DNA of 64,000 bases, taken from assembly GCF_022758295.1 (NCBI RefSeq), contig NZ_JALDWJ010000001.1, positions 713,245 to 777,244 on the forward strand, written 5' to 3'. Below are positions 54,430 through 61,000 of the stretch, piece after piece. The DNA is from Lysobacter sp. CFH 32150. GTDB lineage: Bacteria > Pseudomonadota > Gammaproteobacteria > Xanthomonadales > Xanthomonadaceae. The stretch's first letter is position 1. Each line of letters starts with the position of its first letter. The notes under the pieces are model-generated. The model saw nothing but the letters and a program-made list of their open reading frames with translations. It did no database searches and was not told the origin of the DNA. Made by a program: the position numbers and the translations under genes.

Positions 54430-57400
54430 AGTAATAGCCGGCGAGGTTCAGGAACCAGCCCTTGTTGTCGTATTCCAGGTCGGTCAGGTCATCGCTGAAA
54501 TCGGTGAAGTTGTAACCGAGACCGACCTTGAAGTTGTCGCCAAGCTGCCGATCGACGCCGACCAGCCAGCCGCGGCGGTCGCCACCATCGCGGACGCCGA
54601 GCCAGCGGTATTCAGCCAGCCCCTCCCACTTGGCGATCAGGTGATAGCGCACCTGCGCGGCGGCAAAGTCGGCACGGCTGTCGAGCCAGGTACCGGTGCC
54701 GCGGCCCATGCGGTAATCACCCCAACGGCTGGCGAGCTTACCGGCGAGTTCCCAGCGATCGTCGAGCTGGTAGATTGCCTCCAGCGACAGCACTTGCGAC
54801 TTCTGATCGAACTGCACGCCACCTTCCTGACCTAGCGTGGCGAGGTCATACAGATAGGTGTACTTGCCGAACGCGGCCCAACGGGTGTTGTCGTGCGGAC
54901 GCCAGGCGAAGCCGAGGTTGGCTTCGGCCAGCTTGGCGCCGGCGGAGGCGATGATGTCGTCCTGCGTGTCCGCGTAGTTGACGCGTGCGGCGAGACGCCA
55001 GTCTTCGTTCACCTTGTAGAACAGACGATTGGTCGTCACCCATTGCTCGCGCTGCTCGGCACCGGTGTCCTCGCGATATTCGAGCTTGCTCGACCACTGC
55101 ATGCGTGCATCGGTACGCCCACCGCTGACGCTGTAGGCGCGACGGTCGACCTGGCCGGATGCGGCATCGAGTTCGCCATCCATCACGGTGAACCCGTAGT
55201 GCCAGCCCTGCGCCGGATAGAAATCCATGCCGAAGGTGTGGGCGATGCCGCTGTTGCGGTCGCGCGGATCCTTCAGGTACTGGCTTTCGTTGAACAGGCT
55301 GGCCTGGTTCGACAGGCGCCAGCGCTGGCCCAGCGTCCAGCCGTTCTGCAGCGCGCTGTTGAACAGCGGGTCGCGTTCGGTGTTGTCGGTGCTGTAGCCC
55401 CAAGCGCCATAGAGCGTGTGGTCCGGGCTGAGACGGTACTCGGCATCGAGCTTGCCGCCGTGGCCGCGGCTGCCGCCGCTGACTTCGGCGCCGACGCTGG
55501 AACGATCGCCGAACAGGTACTTCGCACCCAGCGTGAGCAGGTTGTTTTTCTCGTAGCGCCCGTCGTCATCGTCTGCCGTGACCTGGCCGACGCCGTACAG
55601 CTCGAGTGTCGCGCCAATGCGGTGGCGGTAGCTCAACGCCGCGAGCAGCGCATCGGTGTCGCCGCTGAGACGCTGTTCGCTGACCTGGCGCAACTCGGCA
55701 CCGAGCCGCGCGGCGTCGTTGAGGCGCCAGTCGGCGGTGAGCTGGCTCTGCTCCAGCGTGTCGGTGCCGCGTTCGGCATGGCTGTAACGGCCGAACAGGC
55801 TGAAGCCATCGGTGAAGTAACCAAGGAATTCGGCACCGTATTCCTCAATACCGAGGCCGGTATCGAAGCGCGACACGGAGAAGCCCGCATCGACATCGCG
55901 CCACCACGCACCCAGGCTCCAGTCGCGTTCGGTCCAGCCGAGTTCCTTGAAGTTGGCGCGGGCTTCGACGGCCTTCGCGTCGCCTTCGCGTGCGCCGATG
56001 ACCGGATTCCGCTGGACGAAACCAAGACCGCCGTTATCTGAATAGAAAATCGGCGCGACGGTGGATTCCGTGCGGCTCTGTTCGAGCTTCAGGTAGGTGC
56101 CGCGACCAGCCTGCAGGGTGAGGTCGGCACCGCGCAGCGAGTAATCGTCGCCGCTGCGGTTCTCGTCGATCCAGGTCCCGCCAATCGCGACGTGGTCGCC
56201 GAACCATTGCTTGCCGCGCACACCGGCACTGACGTCGTCGGCGTTGAAACCCACCGGAACGTATTCGTAATCGGCCAGCAGCAGTTGCTCATAGCCATCG
56301 AGCGGCATGTCGCGCGTGAGCGTGCGCACGTTCTCGCGCGTCACCTGCGCAAGCGGACGCGTGAGGATAAGGCGGCCCTGCAATTCGTCGATTTCGTAAT
56401 CGGCGCCGCGTTGCAGGTCGACTCGCGCTTCGACGCGTCCGGTACTGCGGTCGCGCACTTCCAGCGTGACCTTGTCCGAGCCCGGCAACACATCGGTGTG
56501 GCGCAGGTAGTACAGGCTGCCGCCGGTGCCGAGGAATTCGCTATGGCCGAGCGCGGTCTGCGCCTCGGAACCGAACGCGCGCAGTTCGCTCTTCGCGTCG
56601 CCCAGCTTGGTGACGCCGCGCGAACGCCAGTTCAGCGCCGCGCCGTACAGCGAGCGGTGGTACTGGCCGTATTCGGTGCCGGTGATGCCGGTGTTGAAGT
56701 TGCCCCACAGCGCCTGGTTCTGGTCCCAGTCCACGCGCACGTACAACTTGCCCTGAGTATCGACGTCGCGATACGTGGTCGAATCGTCGCCATACACCGG
56801 GTAGTACAGGTCCGGATCGAGGCGACGGAATACGTCCTGCGCGTCGGCATCGAGGAAGCCGTTGAACAGGCGGTCCACTTCGCGTTCGTGGGTGTCGGCC
56901 TGTGCGGTGATGAGGTATTTCCCCTTCACCTTGCCCTTCAGGTAGAACGCGAGGCGGCCTTCGCTGATGAAGTCGTCGTCGTAGCGATCATCGCCGGCCA
57001 GCGGTTCGATATTGCCGCCGACGTTGTTCTCCGACAGCGTGAGGTCGGCCAGCGCGACCAGGAAGCTGTATTTGCCGGTGACGTCGACGTCGAGCGTCTT
57101 GGTGACCACCGGGGCGTTGCCGGCTTTCACCACCACGTCGTAGCGATGCGTGCCGACGGGCTCGAGGAATTCGGCGACGAACTTGCGTTCGAGATCGACC
57201 GGGAAGCTCTGGCCGTTGATTGTCAGCTGCGTGTCGCGGGCAATGTCGCGGCCCTGGATGCGCACGCGCGAGCCGTAGACCGGGATGTTCTGGATGCGCA
57301 GTTGGCTCTGGCCGTAGATGGCATTGCCGATCTGCAGCGATTGTGCGGTATCGCCATCGACTGCCTGGCCCAGTGTGCGTTGCACGTCTGCGCGCAGGAC

Positions 57401-58078
57401 CTGCACGCCGCGCTCGAAGTCCGCAGGGGTGACCAGTTGGACGCGCTGTGCGTTGGTTTCGTCGAAGGTCCCGTCCTTGCCGTACGCGCGGGCGACGTAC
57501 AGCAAGTCGTCGCCGGCCTGCAGGTTCAATCCAGCCGGCAGCGCGCCATCCCATTCGGCATCGGCCACGTTCGACACCGGCAGCTCGATCGTCGCCAGCG
57601 GCGTGACCAGGTCGGTATCGCTGCCGCGATACACCGTGACCTGCAGCTTGTCGATGAACGAGGCGTAGTTGGTGTAGCCGTGGAAATGCAGCGGCTTGGT
57701 GATGCGGCCGCCTTCGAACGCGGCAGTGGAACCGGCCTGCACGCTGAGGATGGGCTGGCCCAGGGTCGGGTCTTCGGTGGCCCAGACCAGGCCGCCGTTG
57801 GGCAGGTCGATTGCGAACTTGCCGGCAATACGGACACTGCCGGGTAGTTCGCGCACGACATCGACGCGTCGGTTCTGTTGCAACGCGGACGCATCGTTTC
57901 CGGTGGCGACCGGCTGTTCTTCGCCACGGGTGCGAACGCGGAACAGCAAGCCTTCGTCGCTGCGGCATTCGTCGCCGGTGCATTGCGGGACGGTTGCGTT
58001 TTGCGCAAGCACTGGCGTCGCGCCTGCCGAGAGCAGGGCGATCAGGGTCATGTCCAGAAGCTTCATCTTGGTCTTCAT
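54428..58078 (-). CDS. Large predicted outer-membrane beta-barrel protein paired with the DUF11/OmpA giant
   Basis: 1216 residues, no confident family name. A signal peptide (LLDMTLIALLSAGATPVLAQ) is followed by a short Cys-containing segment (PQCTGDECRSDEG) and a motif like the end of an OmpA domain (RGEEQPVATGNDASALQQN, then RRVDVV). An Ig-like/beta region follows to about residue 340. The rest consists of alternating aromatic/polar strands with many Arg/Asp/Tyr, ending GWFLNLAGYY, an aromatic-terminated outer-membrane beta-signal. The start is the ATG 8 nt after GAGG inside the 3' end of the giant gene; an ATG two codons upstream is too close to the Shine-Dalgarno. Its end overlaps a strong hairpin. 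Likely to act with the upstream giant as a surface export or anchoring pair; this is inference from order. Confidence 0.8.
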   Translation of the reverse strand: MKTKMKLLDMTLIALLSAGATPVLAQNATVPQCTGDECRSDEGLLFRVRTRGEEQPVATGNDASALQQNRRVDVVRELPGSVRIAGKFAIDLPNGGLVWATEDPTLGQPILSVQAGSTAAFEGGRITKPLHFHGYTNYASFIDKLQVTVYRGSDTDLVTPLATIELPVSNVADAEWDGALPAGLNLQAGDDLLYVARAYGKDGTFDETNAQRVQLVTPADFERGVQVLRADVQRTLGQAVDGDTAQSLQIGNAIYGQSQLRIQNIPVYGSRVRIQGRDIARDTQLTINGQSFPVDLERKFVAEFLEPVGTHRYDVVVKAGNAPVVTKTLDVDVTGKYSFLVALADLTLSENNVGGNIEPLAGDDRYDDDFISEGRLAFYLKGKVKGKYLITAQADTHEREVDRLFNGFLDADAQDVFRRLDPDLYYPVYGDDSTTYRDVDTQGKLYVRVDWDQNQALWGNFNTGITGTEYGQYHRSLYGAALNWRSRGVTKLGDAKSELRAFGSEAQTALGHSEFLGTGGSLYYLRHTDVLPGSDKVTLEVRDRSTGRVEARVDLQRGADYEIDELQGRLILTRPLAQVTRENVRTLTRDMPLDGYEQLLLADYEYVPVGFNADDVSAGVRGKQWFGDHVAIGGTWIDENRSGDDYSLRGADLTLQAGRGTYLKLEQSRTESTVAPIFYSDNGGLGFVQRNPVIGAREGDAKAVEARANFKELGWTERDWSLGAWWRDVDAGFSVSRFDTGLGIEEYGAEFLGYFTDGFSLFGRYSHAERGTDTLEQSQLTADWRLNDAARLGAELRQVSEQRLSGDTDALLAALSYRHRIGATLELYGVGQVTADDDDGRYEKNNLLTLGAKYLFGDRSSVGAEVSGGSRGHGGKLDAEYRLSPDHTLYGAWGYSTDNTERDPLFNSALQNGWTLGQRWRLSNQASLFNESQYLKDPRDRNSGIAHTFGMDFYPAQGWHYGFTVMDGELDAASGQVDRRAYSVSGGRTDARMQWSSKLEYREDTGAEQREQWVTTNRLFYKVNEDWRLAARVNYADTQDDIIASAGAKLAEANLGFAWRPHDNTRWAAFGKYTYLYDLATLGQEGGVQFDQKSQVLSLEAIYQLDDRWELAGKLASRWGDYRMGRGTGTWLDSRADFAAAQVRYHLIAKWEGLAEYRWLGVRDGGDRRGWLVGVDRQLGDNFKVGLGYNFTDFSDDLTDLEYDNKGWFLNLAGYY

Positions 58079-58088
58079 GGTCATGTCC

Positions 58089-61000
58089 TCAGCGGTCGCC
58101 CACGCCGACCGCGGCGTTGGGATCGTCAGTGATATCCACCCGCACCTTCTGTCTGACCTCCGGCGTGAGTTCCGCCGCGATCGCCTCGAACACAGCCTTG
58201 GCGCGACGCAACCCGAGTTGCACGTTGTAGGCATTGGCACCGCGCGGGTCGGCGCGACCGATGACGCCGATCACGCCATGGCCTTCGCGGTTGAGCGTCG
58301 CCGCGATTTCGCGGATCAGGTCGCGGTATGCCGGTTTGATCGTGGCCTTGTCGGTGTCGAACAGGACTTCGCCGAGCCTGATGGCCGTGTCGAGACTGAC
58401 CACCGTCTGCGTGCCGACCGACACGTCGATCTGCGTCTTGGCGGCAAGTTCCGGCGACAACTGCTTGGCAAGTTCCGCGTGCACCGCACTAGCGCGGGCG
58501 AAGGCGATCGATTCGGCTTCGGCCTGCGCCGTGATCGTCACGCGACCGCCGTCGTGTTCGCGAAGCTTTCCAACGATGGTGGCGAACAGCGGTGCGTATT
58601 CCGGTTTCACCGTTGCGCTACCAGCTTCGAACAACACTTCGCCCAGTTCGATATTGGTCTCGGACTTGCCGGGACCAATCTCACCCTCAGGCAGCTTGAC
58701 GCCGAAGTCGAAACGCACCGGGATTCCCGGAGTGATGCGACGCACGCGCGGGTTCTCGGTAGTGAACTGCGAACCCGGCGGCAGCGTAGCCGCATCGACC
58801 TTGAGGATGAAGTTGCGACCACGGCTCCAGTCGCCTGCCGGCACGCCGGCGAGGTGGTAGCGGCCGTAGGCATCGGTCTCCATGATCAGGCCTTCGACCG
58901 AGGCGATACGCACGCCCGGGATGCCCCGCTCGCCTTCGTCCTGACTGCCGTCGCCATCGCGGTCGTCGAAGACGGTGCCGAGGATCAGGCTGTCATCGAG
59001 CAAGGGATCACCTGCCATGTCGACTTCGGCGGTGGCGACGTTGCTGATCGGATCACCGCTCGGGCCAATCGCGGACACGCTGTTGAGGTGCACGCCCTTG
59101 CCCACGCCCGCGCCGACACGCAGGTAATAGACGATGGTGGCGCGGCCACCGACGGCGATGTCGATACCACTGATGCGCAGCGGACTGGTGCCGGCCAGCA
59201 TGCCTGCGTCGTTGTCGTCGTCGACCAGGAGTGAGCCGTCGACATAGGTGAAGCCGGCTGGCGGCGTGTCCACCAGCGTCGCGTTGGCCGCCGCTGATGC
59301 GCCGACGTTTTCGACGGTGACTGTGTAGCGAACCAGGTCGCCGGACTTCACATCGCGCTGCGCGGCCTGCTTGACGAGCCGCAACAGCGTGGGGTCGATT
59401 GCGCTGACCGCAACGACCGACGTTGTGACCGTATTGCTCGAAGTACTCGACGTCTGGGCCGAATCCGCAGTTGCGGTATTGACGATTGCCCCTGCATCCA
59501 CGTCGGCTTGCACGACAGTGTGGATGCCCGTCAGCACGCACGTCGCACCCGGCGCAAGGCTCGCGCAGGGGATGCTGGATGGCGTCAATTGCGGATCGCT
59601 GACGACGACACCTGTCAGCGCGATGTCGCCAGTGTTGGTCGCGGTGATCGTGTAGGTCAGCACATCGTTGATCGTCACGGAGCCCGAGCCATCGTTGTCG
59701 GCATTGGTCGGGACCGCCTTGACCACCGACAGGCTCACCACTGGCGTCGCCGCCGTCGGCGTCGTCACCGTATCGCTGTCGCTCGGATCCGCGAGCGTGC
59801 CTGGTGCATCACCGGTCGCGGTCGCCGTATTCGCCACCCCAGCAGGCACATCACCGGCCTGGATCGTGTACGTGTTGCCCGTTGCCGTGCAGGACGCGGT
59901 CGCACCCGGTGCCAGCGACACCAGCGTGCAGCTCAGGCTCGGCAGCAGCGGATCGGCGATCGTCACCGGCGCCAGCGTTACCGTGCCCGTGTTCTCTACG
60001 CTGAAGGTGTAGGTGATCACGTCACCCGCATCACCTGTCACCGTGTTGCCGTTCGTGTCAGTCACCGACGCCGACTTCGTCAGCACCACGCTCGCCGTCG
60101 GCGTCGCCGCCGTCGAGGTGGTGGCCGTATCGGTCGCACTCGGATCGACGATCGTGCCCGGCGCGTCGCCGGTGGCCGTCGCCGTGTTCACCACGTTGCC
60201 CGCGGTCACATCGGCGGCCGTGATCACGTAGGTGTTGTTCGTTGCTGCGCAGGACGCGGTGGCACCCGGCGCCAACGACACCAGCGTGCAGCCCAGCGTC
60301 GGCAGCAACGGATCGGTCACCGTGACCGGCGCCAACGTCACCGTGCCGGTGTTGGTCGCGCTGAACGTGTAGGTGATCGTGTCGCCCGCATCGCCGGTGA
60401 CCAGATTGCCGTTCGTGTCGGCCACACTCGCGCTCTTCGCCAGCGTCAGCGACGCCGTCGGCGCCGCCGCCGTCGAGGTGGTGGCCGTATCGGTCGCGGT
60501 CGGATCGGTGATCGTGCCCGGCGCATCGCCGGTCGCGGTCGCGGTGTTCACCACGTTGCCCGCGGTCACATCAGCGGCCGTGATCACGTAGGTGTTGTTC
60601 GCAGGGGTGCAGCTGGCCGTCGCGCTTGGTGCCAGGCTGGCGATGGTGCAGCTCAGGCTCGGCAGCAGCGGATCGGTGACCGTGACCGGCGCCAACGTCA
60701 CCGTGCCGGTGTTGGTCGCACTGAACGTATAGGTGATGGTGTCGCCCGCATCGCCCGTCACCAGATTGCCGTTCGTGTCGGTTACCGCGGCGTTCTTCGC
60801 CAGCGTCAGCGATGCCGTCGGCGTCGCCGCCGTCGTCACCGTGGCGGTATCGGTCGCGGTCGGGTCGGTCATCGTGCCCGGCGCGTCGCCGGTCGCGGTC
60901 GCGGTGTTCACGACATTGCCGGCGGTGACATCCGCGGCCGTGATCACGTAGGTGTTGTTGGTTGCTGCGCACGACGCGGTCGCCGCTGGCGCCAGACTGG

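Noticed and set aside
56192..57847. 551-codon plus-strand ORF opposite the barrel gene
   Set aside because: Antisense shadow of a gene with signal peptide and coherent barrel pattern; Val/Ala/Arg-biased with no recognisable motif.
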